Positions 51,154 to 61,086 are shown, counted from the first letter of the stretch. The stretch: 64,000 nucleotides of DNA from JAWKWH01 sp040830725 (GCA_040830725.1 JBFOMG010000069.1:1-64000); one strand, 5' to 3'. Numbers and translations: made by a program. Notes: generated from the letters alone by a model not told the origin.

Positions 51154-52155
51154 TCAGGCGTTTTCGGCTTTCAGCGGCCGCGCCATCAGTTGCGAAATCG
51201 CTTCGGCGACGCAGAGCGTACCGTCAAGGACTTTTGAGACCGCGTTGATGATCGGGGCCTCTATGTCCCTGTCAGCTGCCAGCTTTGCCGCGATTCCCGC
51301 GGTGGGAACACCTTCGGCCAGTGGCAGGCCATTGACCGGTTCGTTGCGGCCCAGTGCCAGCCCATAGGTAAAGTTGCGCGATTTCGGCGAGCCGCAGGTG
51401 AGAATCAGGTCGCCAAGACCGGACAATCCCATCAACGTATCGGGTTGCGCACCAAGTGCCGCACCCACGCGGCGAAGTTCGACAAAGCCCCGGGTGATCA
51501 GGGCTGCCTGGGCACTGTCGCCAAGCCGTGAGCCCGACACGATGCCTGCGGCAATGGCAAGCACGTTTTTCAGGGCACCGCCGATTTCGACGCCGCTCAG
51601 ATCCTCGCTGGAATAGCAGCGCAAATTGGGGGCAGAGAGCAATTTGGCCAGATCGTGGGCGGCCGCTGCATCCTGCGAAGCCACGGTGACCGCAGTCGGC
51701 AGGTTGCGGGCGACATCGGCAGCGAAACTCGGGCCGGACAGGGCGGCAATCGGATTTTGGGGGAACAGTTCGGACGCAATGTCAGATGGCAGTTTGCCGG
51801 TATCGGCCTCGATGCCTTTTGCGCACAGCACCAGCGGGATATTGGCGGGAAAGGATTTTGCGATCGAGTCCAGCACATTGCGAATGGTCTGGGCCGGTAT
51901 AGCGACAAGAACGCAACTTGCTTCCGACAGGGCCTCGTCGGGCGAACATGTCGCCTTGACACCCTCTGCCAGACTGACTCCCGGCAAATATTTGAAATTT
52001 TCGTGGGTTGCATTGATACGGTCGACCAAACCGCAATCGCGGGCCCAAAGAACAACGGATTTGCCGCCCAGCCGTTGACTGTGCGCCAGAGCAGTTCCCC
52101 ATGCGCCGCCGCCAAGGACGGCAATCTTGTTTTCTTCTTCCAAAGCTGAACTCAC
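51154..52155 (-). CDS. gpsA: NAD(P)-dependent glycerol-3-phosphate dehydrogenase
   Basis: A 333-residue enzyme that makes sn-glycerol 3-phosphate for phospholipids. Nucleotide motif KIAVLGGGAWGTALAH, catalytic lysine region GGALKNVLAIAAG and the C-terminal LAEGVPTAG are complete. The GTG at 52155 overlaps the tsaD stop (GTGA), so the two are translationally coupled; the longer upstream frame inside tsaD is rejected. Confidence 0.93.
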   Translation of the reverse strand: MSSALEEENKIAVLGGGAWGTALAHSQRLGGKSVVLWARDCGLVDRINATHENFKYLPGVSLAEGVKATCSPDEALSEASCVLVAIPAQTIRNVLDSIAKSFPANIPLVLCAKGIEADTGKLPSDIASELFPQNPIAALSGPSFAADVARNLPTAVTVASQDAAAAHDLAKLLSAPNLRCYSSEDLSGVEIGGALKNVLAIAAGIVSGSRLGDSAQAALITRGFVELRRVGAALGAQPDTLMGLSGLGDLILTCGSPKSRNFTYGLALGRNEPVNGLPLAEGVPTAGIAAKLAADRDIEAPIINAVSKVLDGTLCVAEAISQLMARPLKAENA

Positions 52156-53258
52156 GCTTTCGGCCCCCGCCTGCCCGATCCTAGCAGAGGATCGGCCAGC
52201 GTATCCAGTGGCCATCGCGGTCTCGGTGTTGTGCGCAAATCAGGCTCAGGGGCAATTCCGGCGTGAATGCGCTCAATTGCCGCGTAGGCGATCATTGCTG
52301 CATTGTCGGAACAAAGGTCCAACGGAGGCGCGACAAAGCTGAATCCATGCTCTGCGCAGAGTGCCTGAAGGCCGGTTCGAAGCAGTTGGTTGGCAGCCAC
52401 CCCGCCCGCTGCAACCAATACCGCGTCCGGACATTGCGGATGATCATTACGAAATCGCTGCAGGCTGCGCGATACACGGTCTGAAAGCGTGTCGGCGACG
52501 GCTTTTTGAAACGAAGCGCAGATGTCGGCAATATCGGCGTCCGAAAGCGGCGCAATTTCATTTGCGGTCTGCCGGACCGCGGTTTTAAGGCCCGAGAAGG
52601 AAAAATCTGGCCGGTCCTCGCCTTTCAGCGGCCTGGGAAAGGCAAACCTGTCCGGATTGCCTGACTTCGCCGCTTGCTCGACGGCCGGCCCGCCGGGATG
52701 GCCGAGACCCAGCAATTTGGCTGTTTTGTCAAAGGCTTCACCAAGCGCATCGTCGATGGTGCTGGCGTAGCGGCGATAGCGGCCCACGCCTTCAACCAGA
52801 ACCAGTTGCGTGTGGCCACCCGAGACCAGCAGCAGCAGATACGGAAACGCAAGACCATCGGTAAGGCGGGCCGTAAGCGCATGACCTTCCAGATGATTGA
52901 TGGCGTAAAGCGGTTTGTCCAATGCAGCGGCAATGGCCTTTGCCTCCATCAGTCCTGCGATCAAACCACCGATCAATCCCGGCCCGGCGGTGACGGCGAT
53001 TGCATCGAGATCCAGTAGCTGCACGGATGCATCTTCAAGCGCCGCAGCGATCACGCCATCCAGTTTTTCGATATGGGCCCGGGCAGCAATCTCTGGCACA
53101 ACGCCGCCGAATGCGGCATGTTCGTCAATCTGGCTGAAAACGATGTTCGACAAAATCTCCGCCCCGACTGCCGCCCTTGCAAGCAGAACAGCGGCTGCGG
53201 TTTCGTCGCAGCTCGTTTCGATCCCCAGAACGGTCAATTTTTCACCAGACGGTATCAT
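52152..53258 (-). CDS. tsaD: tRNA N6-threonylcarbamoyladenosine synthase subunit
   Basis: A 368-residue ASKHA protein of the universal t6A system. GIETSCDETAAAV, PEIAARAHIEKL with the metal histidine, NHLEGHALTARL, LVSGGHTQLV and AAGGVAANQLLR are all present. It transfers threonylcarbamoyl to A37 of tRNAs reading ANN codons. It is divergent from hemC with a 64-base shared promoter region. Confidence 0.95.
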   Translation of the reverse strand: MIPSGEKLTVLGIETSCDETAAAVLLARAAVGAEILSNIVFSQIDEHAAFGGVVPEIAARAHIEKLDGVIAAALEDASVQLLDLDAIAVTAGPGLIGGLIAGLMEAKAIAAALDKPLYAINHLEGHALTARLTDGLAFPYLLLLVSGGHTQLVLVEGVGRYRRYASTIDDALGEAFDKTAKLLGLGHPGGPAVEQAAKSGNPDRFAFPRPLKGEDRPDFSFSGLKTAVRQTANEIAPLSDADIADICASFQKAVADTLSDRVSRSLQRFRNDHPQCPDAVLVAAGGVAANQLLRTGLQALCAEHGFSFVAPPLDLCSDNAAMIAYAAIERIHAGIAPEPDLRTTPRPRWPLDTLADPLLGSGRRGPKA

Positions 53259-53322
53259 GGGCGCATTGTGGAACCGTATTTTCCCCGTTAGGACGTCAGC
53301 GAGTTATCACGGACATCAGGCC

Positions 53323-54252
53323 ATGCAAACAAAAGGATTGCGTATCGGAACGCGCGGCAGCCCGCTGGCTCTGGCCCAGGCGCACGAGACCCGTGACCGG
53401 TTGATGCGGGCGCATGGTCTGCCGGAGGAAGCATTTTCGATCGAGGTCATCTCAACCAGCGGCGACCGGATCCAGAACCGCCCACTGTCGGAGGTCGGCG
53501 GCAAGGGATTGTTCACCAAGGAGATTGAAGAGGCGATGCTTGCCGGGAGCATCGATATTGCTGTTCATTCAGCCAAGGACATGCCGACCGTGCTGCCAGA
53601 CGGGCTTGAATTGTCCTGTTTTCTGGAGCGCGAAGATGTTCGCGATGCCTTTGTCGGGCGGTCCGCTGCGTCGCTTGAAGAATTGCCGGAGGGTGCGACA
53701 GTCGGTTCGTCGTCCCTGCGGCGGCAGGCGCTTGTCAGGCGCATGCGCCCTGATCTGAAGGTTGAAACCTTTCGCGGCAATGTGCAGACCCGTTTGCGCA
53801 AACTGGAAGAGGGTGTCGCCGATGCGACCCTGCTTGCGCATGCCGGGCTCAGGCGTTTGGGAATGGCGGGGGTGATCACCCGGCTTCTCGATGTCGAAGA
53901 CTTTCCGCCAGCGCCCGGACAAGGCGCCATTTGCATCGAACAACGGACCGGCGACGGGCACGCAACGAAAATGTTGCAGCCAATCGATCACGCCGAAACG
54001 CGGATCGCGTTAACCTGCGAGCGGGCATTTCTGGCGACCCTCGATGGAAGCTGCCGAACACCGATTGCCGGGTTGGCCCGGATCGAAGACGACAGGATCC
54101 GTTTTGACGGCCTGATCCTGACGCCTGACGGACAGACGAGCCATGCGGTCAGCAGTGAGGGACTGATGAAGGATGCGGCTGGTATCGGACGGAAATCAGG
54201 TGAGGATGTTCGCGCCCGGGCCGGTGCATCGTTTTTCGACAGCTGGAGCTGA
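53323..54252 (+). CDS. hemC: Porphobilinogen deaminase (hydroxymethylbilane synthase)
   Basis: A 309-residue haem-pathway enzyme joining four porphobilinogens. RIGTRGSPLALAQA at the start, GGKGLFTKEIEEA, SSLRRQA, RGNVQTRL and the cofactor-binding Cys of LDGSCRTPIAG are intact. The ATG at 53323 opens the conserved N-terminus; the long frame upstream covers the tsaD gene and is rejected. hemD follows after four bases. Confidence 0.95.
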   Translation: MQTKGLRIGTRGSPLALAQAHETRDRLMRAHGLPEEAFSIEVISTSGDRIQNRPLSEVGGKGLFTKEIEEAMLAGSIDIAVHSAKDMPTVLPDGLELSCFLEREDVRDAFVGRSAASLEELPEGATVGSSSLRRQALVRRMRPDLKVETFRGNVQTRLRKLEEGVADATLLAHAGLRRLGMAGVITRLLDVEDFPPAPGQGAICIEQRTGDGHATKMLQPIDHAETRIALTCERAFLATLDGSCRTPIAGLARIEDDRIRFDGLILTPDGQTSHAVSSEGLMKDAAGIGRKSGEDVRARAGASFFDSWS

Positions 54253-54255
54253 TCC

Positions 54256-54963
54256 TTGCGGGTACTGGTAACACGTCCCGAACCCGGCGCGTCCCAGACC
54301 GCGGAGAAATTGCGCGCGCTCGGACATGAAGCGGTGGTGCTTCCGTTAAGCCGCATCGTTCCGGTGACGCCAAATCCCATACCCTCCACTGTTGGATTTC
54401 TCGGCGCGTTGCTTACCAGTACAAACGGGGTCAAGCACATGCCCGTCCGGTTGCACCGCCGTGTCTCGGAACTGCCGGTCCACGTGGTCGGCGAGAAGAC
54501 CGCTGAGGCGGCTGCAGAACACGGCCTCGACGTCCGCACGGTAGCTGGCAGCGGTGCAGAACTTGCCGGTTTGCTGCTTCCCGAATTGCAGTCCCAGGAC
54601 AATCTTCTCTATGTTTGCGGCAGGGTGAGATCGCCGGACCTGGAGCAACGGTTGGAAGCCGCTGCGATCAACGTTCAGGCCGTCGAAGTTTATGATTCGC
54701 TTGTAGTCAGTTATGCAACTGACTACATTCTGGAGGCCTTATCAGGGCGGGAGATCGATGCACTGCTTGTGTATTCAGCCGCGGCGGCAAGGCAGATCAG
54801 TGGGATTATGCAAAACGATGATACCCGGAAATTGCTATTATATTCAAATATTTACTGTATATCAAAGCGGGCTGCCGATGCGTTGGAAAACAGCGGAAGC
54901 TTGAAGGTGAAGATTGCTTCGGAACCGAACGAAGACGCAATTTTCGATCTGTTTGGCAGCTAA
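54256..54963 (+). CDS. hemD: Uroporphyrinogen-III synthase
   Basis: A 235-residue protein that closes and flips ring D. The weakly conserved family is recognised by LVTRPEPGASQTAEKL, the GEKTAEAA element (about 78-85) and LLVYSAAAARQI, plus its place after hemC. It starts at TTG 54256, four bases past the hemC stop, with ggag upstream. A smaller number of Arg and Gly than in hemC reflects the fast evolution of the family. Confidence 0.88.
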   Translation: MRVLVTRPEPGASQTAEKLRALGHEAVVLPLSRIVPVTPNPIPSTVGFLGALLTSTNGVKHMPVRLHRRVSELPVHVVGEKTAEAAAEHGLDVRTVAGSGAELAGLLLPELQSQDNLLYVCGRVRSPDLEQRLEAAAINVQAVEVYDSLVVSYATDYILEALSGREIDALLVYSAAAARQISGIMQNDDTRKLLLYSNIYCISKRAADALENSGSLKVKIASEPNEDAIFDLFGS

Positions 54964-55079
54964 AACAGACCCTGCGACCAATCACCGCTTGGACATGATG
55001 GCGAGTATGTTAGGACGGTTTTAATGTTGGCGGTGCAAAGCCGCAGACAACCATTCAGTGTCATGTGCGGGAGCCAGCA

Positions 55080-56453
55080 ATGGCCAGAACACCAAGAACC
55101 AAACATTCGAAAAAGAGCCGCGAGCCGGTAACGATCGAGCTGGAAGCCGAGGATGTGAAATCCGCTGAGGATCAATCCGCTGAAGGGAACTCCGATGGGG
55201 TGAAGCCGGATTCGGATGCTGACGCGGATGGCGGCGCGCAAAGTGGGAAGACTGACGAATCCTCAGACGCTGCGGATCAGGGTTCGGGCGATCCCGAAGG
55301 CGAAGGCGGCGGTGTGACTGAAGGCAGGGATCATGATGCCTCGCCACCGAAGAAGAATTCATTTGCCGGGCTGATTGGTGCCGGCATTGTCGGCGGGCTG
55401 ATCGTGTTGGGCGGAAGTTTACTACTTCCCGGATTGCTGGGAGGGCAAAATGCTTCGCCTGATTCGGAAATCGAAGCAAAGCTGACCGCGCTTCGTTCTG
55501 AGCTTAAAGCCGATCTTTCAAAGCTGGAGCAGGCCGGCAATGAAGCAACCAGCGCCGCGATCGCCGCAGCAAAGGCGGAACTGGACACAGAGATCTCAAA
55601 TGGTGCAGCCGATATTGCAGCTTTGAAAGAAAGTCTCGCCCAGGTTCAAAGTGCGCTGGAGGCCGGGGATGGTGGAGAAGGTGCAGCGCTCCAGGCGCTT
55701 GGCGACAGGCTGAACGCTCTGGAGCAAACGGTTTCGGGGCTTTCCAATGGCTCTGCTGACGTCGATTCAGACGCGGTGAGTGCGCTGACGGACAGGATCA
55801 GCACCATCGATCAGTCGATTGCAGCGCTGCAGGAACAGGTTTCCGGATTGCAATCATCGTCGGGCGAGGCTGCGACTTCGATTGAAACATTGAAAGCTGA
55901 GATCGGCGAACTTTCAAAGCGGCTGGAACAACAAGGTGGAAATCCCGAAGTGGCGCGCGCCATTGCCGCCGCCGCACTCAAATCGGCCATCGATCGCGGA
56001 CTACCGTTCATGACCGAGCTGGAAACCTACGCTTCCGTTGCACCTGAAAGCCCGGCGATTGAAGCATTGCGAGAGCTTGCAGCGCGCGGCGTGCCGACGC
56101 GATCGGAAATTGCGTCCGAAATGACTGAAACGGCCAATGCGATGGTTGCGGCAGCAAATTCAAGCGGCGAAGACGCCAGCATCTGGGAACAACTTCTTTC
56201 CAGCGCACAGTCGCTCATCAAGGTGCGGCCCATAGGCTTGGTTGAGGGCGATACGCCGGCGGCGATTGTCGCGCGAATGGAAGTGGCCGTGAACGCGAAT
56301 AACTACCAAGCCGCTCTCGCCGAATTTGAAACGCTGCCCGACGGCGTCAAAGCGGCAGGTCAGGCTCTGGCGGACAAGATCATGGCCAGATCGCAGGTTG
56401 ATGCGCTGATCGATACCGCATTGGCGGCAGCGCTCGCGCCCGCACAAGAGTAG
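55080..56453 (+). CDS. Mic60/mitofilin-like inner-membrane protein
   Basis: A 457-residue protein: acidic N-terminal tail (about 10-90), one glycine-rich membrane helix (AGLIGAGIVGGLIVLGGSLLL), long coiled coil (about 130-285), then a C-terminal mitofilin domain (about 290-450). The alphaproteobacterial Mic60 homologue that shapes intracytoplasmic membranes lies in this place, next to hem genes. ATG 55080 has gggag upstream. The MITE-like element starts at its stop codon. Confidence 0.85.
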   Translation: MARTPRTKHSKKSREPVTIELEAEDVKSAEDQSAEGNSDGVKPDSDADADGGAQSGKTDESSDAADQGSGDPEGEGGGVTEGRDHDASPPKKNSFAGLIGAGIVGGLIVLGGSLLLPGLLGGQNASPDSEIEAKLTALRSELKADLSKLEQAGNEATSAAIAAAKAELDTEISNGAADIAALKESLAQVQSALEAGDGGEGAALQALGDRLNALEQTVSGLSNGSADVDSDAVSALTDRISTIDQSIAALQEQVSGLQSSSGEAATSIETLKAEIGELSKRLEQQGGNPEVARAIAAAALKSAIDRGLPFMTELETYASVAPESPAIEALRELAARGVPTRSEIASEMTETANAMVAAANSSGEDASIWEQLLSSAQSLIKVRPIGLVEGDTPAAIVARMEVAVNANNYQAALAEFETLPDGVKAAGQALADKIMARSQVDALIDTALAAALAPAQE

Positions 56454-56868
56454 CTAGAGCGTGTTTTGTTCAAATGGAAGCGGTTTGATGGCAGGGATTT
56501 TTCGGCTTGGCTCAGGCATTTTTCGCATTACCGGCGTCAGCCGCGCGAAAGTGCCTTTTGTAGTGCCAAGCGGACAGGGGCGTTGTTGCGGTTCAAAGAA
56601 ACCGCAAAACGTCTTAGAGAATACCGCAGCACGATGTGACCATCGTGCGAGGATTTCGACGCCGCCAAGGCGGAAAAGACCGCCAAGCCAAAATCCAATT
56701 AAGTATCTGATAAATATAGTGAAAACGCAATCGTTTCAACTTGATTCTTTGCGCCCTGAACGGCGTCGCGCGAGTCTGACGGTGTTCACACCGCGTCGCC
56801 CCGCGCTCCTGGTCAGGCTACAAATTATCGGCGTTCAAACGATTCAATTTGAGCAAAACACGCTCTAG
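56454..56868. mobile_element. MITE-like element with 33-base inverted ends
   Basis: Left end 56454-56487 and right end 56836-56868 are inverted copies (about 30 of 34 positions; the first 15, ctagagcgtgttttg, are identical). Both ends carry ctag outermost, which is either part of the element or a target duplication. The 415-base interior holds no frame coding a transposase, so it is non-autonomous. It lies exactly between mic60 and hemY and separates hemY from the upstream operon. Confidence 0.75.
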
Positions 56869-56884
56869 TCCCGGAGTTGAGACG

Positions 56885-58600
56885 ATGATCCGCATCCTGA
56901 TCTTTCTGATTGTTGTATTTGCTCTCGGACTTGCGTTCGCGTGGCTGGCAGACAGACCCGGCGATCTGGTGATCACTTTCGGGGGTTACCAATACCAGGT
57001 GACGTTGATGGTAGCCGCCGTGGCGGGTGTCGCTGCCGTTTCTGCGGTCATGATCACTTGGTGGATCCTGAAGAGCATTTGGAACAGCCCACAAACGGTG
57101 AACCGCTATTTCCGCGCGCGCCGCCGCGATCGCGGTTATCAATCGCTGTCCACGGGGTTGATTGCAGCCGGCGCCGGTGACAACGGGCTGGCAAAGAAGA
57201 TGGGCAAGCAGGCAGCCGGTCTGCTCAGCTCTGATCAGGAACCGCTTATTCACCTGCTCGAAGCGCAGACCATGCTGCTTGAAGGCAATCACGAAGGCGG
57301 GCGCAAGAAGTTCGAGCAAATGATCGAGGACCCGGAAACGCGGTTGTTGGGGCTTCGAGGCCTGTTTTTGGAGGCGCAACGACTGGGTGAACGCGAAGCG
57401 GCACGGCATTATGCCGAGCAGGCCGCCGAAACGGCGCCGCAACTGATCTGGGCCTCCAATGTGGCAATCGAGACCCGGATTGGTTCAGGCGACTGGGAAG
57501 GGGCGTTGCGATTGGTGGAAAGCCAGATTTCCACCAAACAGATTTCGGCAGATGAATCGAAAGACCGGCGGTCCGTGCTGCTGACGGCCAAGGCTTTGGC
57601 ACTGATTGACACAGATCCGGCGGCGGCGCGTCTGGCGGCGCTGGAAGCCAACAAATTGTCGCCGGAGTTTGTTCCCGCGGCGCTGGCGGCCGGCAAGGTA
57701 CTTTATCGCCAGAGCGAAATCCGTAAAGGAACCCGGATACTGGAAGCGATCTGGAAGCGCTCGCCGCATCCCGAGATTGCCGACCTTTATGTTCATGCCC
57801 GTCCGGGTGATTCGACCCAGGATCGCCTGAAGCGCGCCAAGCGGCTGCAATCGCTGAAAAAACAACATGTTGAGTCGGCGCTGGTTGTTGCCAGGGCTGC
57901 CAACGATGCCGGCGAGTATCGCGAGGCCCGGGAAGCCATTGAAATGGCGTTGCGTCTCGGACCGCGTGAGAGCACCTATCTGTTGCTCGCGGACATAGAA
58001 GAAAACGAGACTGGAGATCAGGGACGGGTTCGCCACTGGTTGTCGAAGGCAGTGCGCGCACCCCGCGACCCGGCCTGGACAGCGGATGGCTACGTTTCTG
58101 AGTCCTGGGCGCCGGTATCGCCAATTAGCGGTGCAATCGGCGCATTTGAGTGGAAAGTGCCGGTTGAAAGGCTCGGCGCGGTGATCGATCCGGATGAGGC
58201 GAACCCGATTGAATTGCCGGTCATTCCCGAACCGGTGATCGAACCGGAAAGTGAAACGGAGTCAGGGGCCGCCGATGCGGTGGAGGTGGAGCCCGCAACC
58301 GAGGAGGCTGAAATTTCCACAGCGGAAGAGGCAGATCCGGTAGCCGATGAACCATCCGAGCCAGACGGACAGCCAGCCGGCAATGAGGAGGAAAAGCCGG
58401 AACTGACGGACGAGACAGAGCAGCCTGCAAACGAGCAGAAAGCCGAGGCGACACCGGAAGACGATCAAAGTGTTCCGGTGGCAGACGGCGATGAAGGCAC
58501 AGGCGAAGCCGAAGTCGTACCGCTGCACAAGATACCCGACGATCCCGGCGTGGATGAGGATGCGCCAAAGCAGCAGCCCGGCCGCTTCCGCTTGTTTTGA
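56885..58600 (+). CDS. hemY: HemY-type TPR membrane protein
   Basis: A 571-residue protein. Two N-terminal membrane helices (about 3-20 and 38-60), the HemY N-terminal pattern WLADRPGDLVITFGGYQYQV, then TPR-like helices (about 105-400). The C-terminal tail (about 430-565) is highly acidic and Pro/Glu-rich. The role in late haem synthesis is not fully settled. ATG 56885 has ggag upstream, right after the MITE, so promoter supply may have changed. Confidence 0.9.
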   Translation: MIRILIFLIVVFALGLAFAWLADRPGDLVITFGGYQYQVTLMVAAVAGVAAVSAVMITWWILKSIWNSPQTVNRYFRARRRDRGYQSLSTGLIAAGAGDNGLAKKMGKQAAGLLSSDQEPLIHLLEAQTMLLEGNHEGGRKKFEQMIEDPETRLLGLRGLFLEAQRLGEREAARHYAEQAAETAPQLIWASNVAIETRIGSGDWEGALRLVESQISTKQISADESKDRRSVLLTAKALALIDTDPAAARLAALEANKLSPEFVPAALAAGKVLYRQSEIRKGTRILEAIWKRSPHPEIADLYVHARPGDSTQDRLKRAKRLQSLKKQHVESALVVARAANDAGEYREAREAIEMALRLGPRESTYLLLADIEENETGDQGRVRHWLSKAVRAPRDPAWTADGYVSESWAPVSPISGAIGAFEWKVPVERLGAVIDPDEANPIELPVIPEPVIEPESETESGAADAVEVEPATEEAEISTAEEADPVADEPSEPDGQPAGNEEEKPELTDETEQPANEQKAEATPEDDQSVPVADGDEGTGEAEVVPLHKIPDDPGVDEDAPKQQPGRFRLF

Positions 58601-58650
58601 CCGGCTTGTGGCCCTACAAACCTCGCTGAGCGGGCTGGACAAGAGCAAGC

Positions 58651-59124
58651 ATGATCGATGGATTGATCAAATTTCTGCAGGAATTGCCGGGTGGTAAATC
58701 CGCACCGGAGCCACGCAAGGCCGATGATCCCAGAATTGCGGCTGCGGCATTGATGTTCCATGTCATGGATGCCGATGGCGTACGCCATGCGACCGAACAT
58801 GAGCGGCTGGAGCAAATGCTGAGGGATGCCTACTCCCTGACGGACAGTGAATTGGCCGAGCTGGTCAAAGCCGGTGAAACTGCAGATCGCGAAGCCATTG
58901 ATTTATATGCATTTACAAGCGTATTGAAGCGAAACCTGGAAGCGCCAGCGAGAAGCGAGTTTATTCGCCTTTTGTGGGAAATTGCCTATGCCGACGGCGA
59001 CCGTCATGAACTTGAAGACAATATTGTCTGGCGCGTGGCGGAACTGATCGGCGTGGAGCGGGAAGAACGGGTGGCGCTCCGTCGCAGCGTCGCTGCGGCC
59101 ACTGGAGTTGGAGACAGCGCGTGA
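58651..59124 (+). CDS. TerB-family protein
   Basis: A 157-residue helical protein with the TerB signature (RIAAAALMFHVMDADGVRHATEHERLEQML, IAYADGDRHELEDNIVWRVAELIGV), probably metal-binding through its Asp, Glu and His residues. No signal. Start at ATG 58651; the next gene starts at GTG 59121, inside its end, so they are coupled. Confidence 0.85.
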   Translation: MIDGLIKFLQELPGGKSAPEPRKADDPRIAAAALMFHVMDADGVRHATEHERLEQMLRDAYSLTDSELAELVKAGETADREAIDLYAFTSVLKRNLEAPARSEFIRLLWEIAYADGDRHELEDNIVWRVAELIGVEREERVALRRSVAAATGVGDSA

Positions 59125-59867
59125 ACGCACCCTATAGCCGGCCAAAGATATTGACCGTCCTGCATCAGGAGCTGTCGAGCCCGGGCAGGGTTGGCCTGTT
59201 GCTTCAGGCGAAGGGGTTTGACCTCGATATCAGGCGCCCGCCACTGGGCGACGATCTGCCGGAAACGCTCGAAGGGCACGCCGGAGCGGTGATTTTCGGC
59301 GGGCCAATGAGCGCCAATGATCCGGACGAGTTCATCAAGCGGGAGACCGACTGGCTTTCAGTTCCGCTGACCGAAGACAAGCCATTTCTTGGAATCTGCC
59401 TTGGGGCGCAGATGCTGGTCAATCATCTGGGTGGAAAGGTCGAGGGACACCCTGAGGGCATTGTCGAGGTTGGCTGGTATCCGATCGAGGCGACCGAGGC
59501 CGGAAAAGAACTGATCGACTGGCCGGACATGACCTATCAGTTTCATCGGGAGGGTTTTTCGCTCCCCGGCGATGCAACGCTGCTGGCGACCGCCGAGCAC
59601 TATCCCAACCAGGCATTCCGCTACGGACAGAGCGCCTGGGGCATTCAGTTTCATGCCGAGTTGACGCGGGTGATGATGCAGCGCTGGGTGGTGCGCGGCG
59701 CACCGCGGTTTACGCTGCCCAATGCACAGACCGGGCGGCAGCACCTGCACGGAAGGTTCGTATGGGACGAGCCGCTTCGCCGCTGGCTCGACGGGTTTCT
59801 CGATCTGGTATTCAGAACCGAGACCGCGTTTGTCACGTCCGGCCGTCGAGATGACGCGCTTTCCTGA
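59121..59867 (+). CDS. Class I glutamine amidotransferase-like protein
   Basis: A 248-residue protein. Catalytic cysteine in GICLGAQML near residue 95, His in GIQFHAEL near 178 and the following Glu complete the triad. It resembles GMP-synthase-like amidotransferases that work on small molecules. GTG 59121 overlaps the TerB gene by four bases. Its last 35 bases overlap the convergent MFS gene. Confidence 0.85.
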   Translation: MNAPYSRPKILTVLHQELSSPGRVGLLLQAKGFDLDIRRPPLGDDLPETLEGHAGAVIFGGPMSANDPDEFIKRETDWLSVPLTEDKPFLGICLGAQMLVNHLGGKVEGHPEGIVEVGWYPIEATEAGKELIDWPDMTYQFHREGFSLPGDATLLATAEHYPNQAFRYGQSAWGIQFHAELTRVMMQRWVVRGAPRFTLPNAQTGRQHLHGRFVWDEPLRRWLDGFLDLVFRTETAFVTSGRRDDALS

Positions 59868-61086
59868 GCGCCGGGAACAAATAAGCCCAGATACCGGCAA
59901 CAAATACTGCGCCAACGCCACCAAACACCACCGCAGGTACGGTTCCGATGAACGCCGCCATCGTACCGGCACGGAATTCGCCCAGTTCGTTTGACGCGCC
60001 AATGAACACCATGTTGACAGCGTTGACCCGTCCGCGCAGGCGATCCGGCGTCCAAAGCTGGATCAGGGTTTCGCGGATATAGACGCTGACCATGTCGGCG
60101 GCGCCAAGGCCGGCAAGGGCGACAATGGACAGCCACGGCAGAACGGATAGTCCGAATGTGATCGTGAAAACGCCGAACAGGGCAACACCTGTGAACATGT
60201 AAAGACCCGCATGGTCGCGGATCGATTGGCCGGTCAGCCACATTGCCATCGCCACAGCCCCAACGCCGGGAGCTGCGCGCAGCATGCCAAGTCCCCAGGG
60301 ACCCAGCTCGAGAATGTCACGAGCGTAGACCGGCATGAGCGCGACTGCGCCACCAAGCAATACCGCAAACAGATCTAGCGAAATCGCGCCCAGAACGACT
60401 TTCTCGTGCCAGATGTAGCGGAATCCGGCAAAGAGTGTCCGAATGCTGGTCGCTTGCTGTTCAACATGCTGGGCCGGTTTGGGGATGGAGAACACCAGCA
60501 CAGAAGCGACGACCATGCATATGGCGGCAACGCTGTAAGCTGCTTCGGCTGCCAGTCCATAGAGCAGTCCGCCAGCGACGGGCCCGAGGATCGCCGCCGT
60601 CTGCCATGCTGATGAAACCCAGGCGACGGCGTTGGCGAAATCCTTTTCAGGAACCAGGTTCGCCACAAGCGCGCCTGATGCCGGAGCAAAGAACGCCCGG
60701 GCTATTCCGAATACGGCAAGCACGGCGAATACGGGTAACGGCGAGGTCAGACCCCTGATGGTCAAGAGCAGGATGGCGGCCGCACAAATTGCCTCCAGTC
60801 CGGCCGACAGCCCCATGATCATTCGCCGTCCAAAACGATCGGCGGCCGCGCCGGTGACCAGCACCAGCAGCAGTGATGGGGCGAACTGGATCAATCCGAC
60901 CAGACCGAGGTCAAAAGGATCGCGGGTAAGGTCGTAGATTTGCCAGCCAACGGCAACCGACACAATCTGGGTGGCAAAAGTTGCCAGAAAGCGGGCGGCG
61001 AAAAACTGGGCGTAGGCGCGGTGTTGAAACGCGGCGTAACGCGATTGTGATTCACCAGCGCTCAAGTCACAATCACTCGCAAACAA
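59833..61086 (-). CDS. MFS exporter (EntS-like)
   Basis: A 417-residue transporter with about 12 membrane helices. N-terminal FFAARFLATFATQIVSVAVGWQIYDLT and the loop GAAADRFGRRMIMGLSAG (motif A type) put it in the EntS/MFS_3 group that exports siderophores or drugs. The substrate is unknown. 3' end overlaps the amidotransferase gene. Confidence 0.85.
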   Translation of the reverse strand: MFASDCDLSAGESQSRYAAFQHRAYAQFFAARFLATFATQIVSVAVGWQIYDLTRDPFDLGLVGLIQFAPSLLLVLVTGAAADRFGRRMIMGLSAGLEAICAAAILLLTIRGLTSPLPVFAVLAVFGIARAFFAPASGALVANLVPEKDFANAVAWVSSAWQTAAILGPVAGGLLYGLAAEAAYSVAAICMVVASVLVFSIPKPAQHVEQQATSIRTLFAGFRYIWHEKVVLGAISLDLFAVLLGGAVALMPVYARDILELGPWGLGMLRAAPGVGAVAMAMWLTGQSIRDHAGLYMFTGVALFGVFTITFGLSVLPWLSIVALAGLGAADMVSVYIRETLIQLWTPDRLRGRVNAVNMVFIGASNELGEFRAGTMAAFIGTVPAVVFGGVGAVFVAGIWAYLFPALRKARHLDGRT

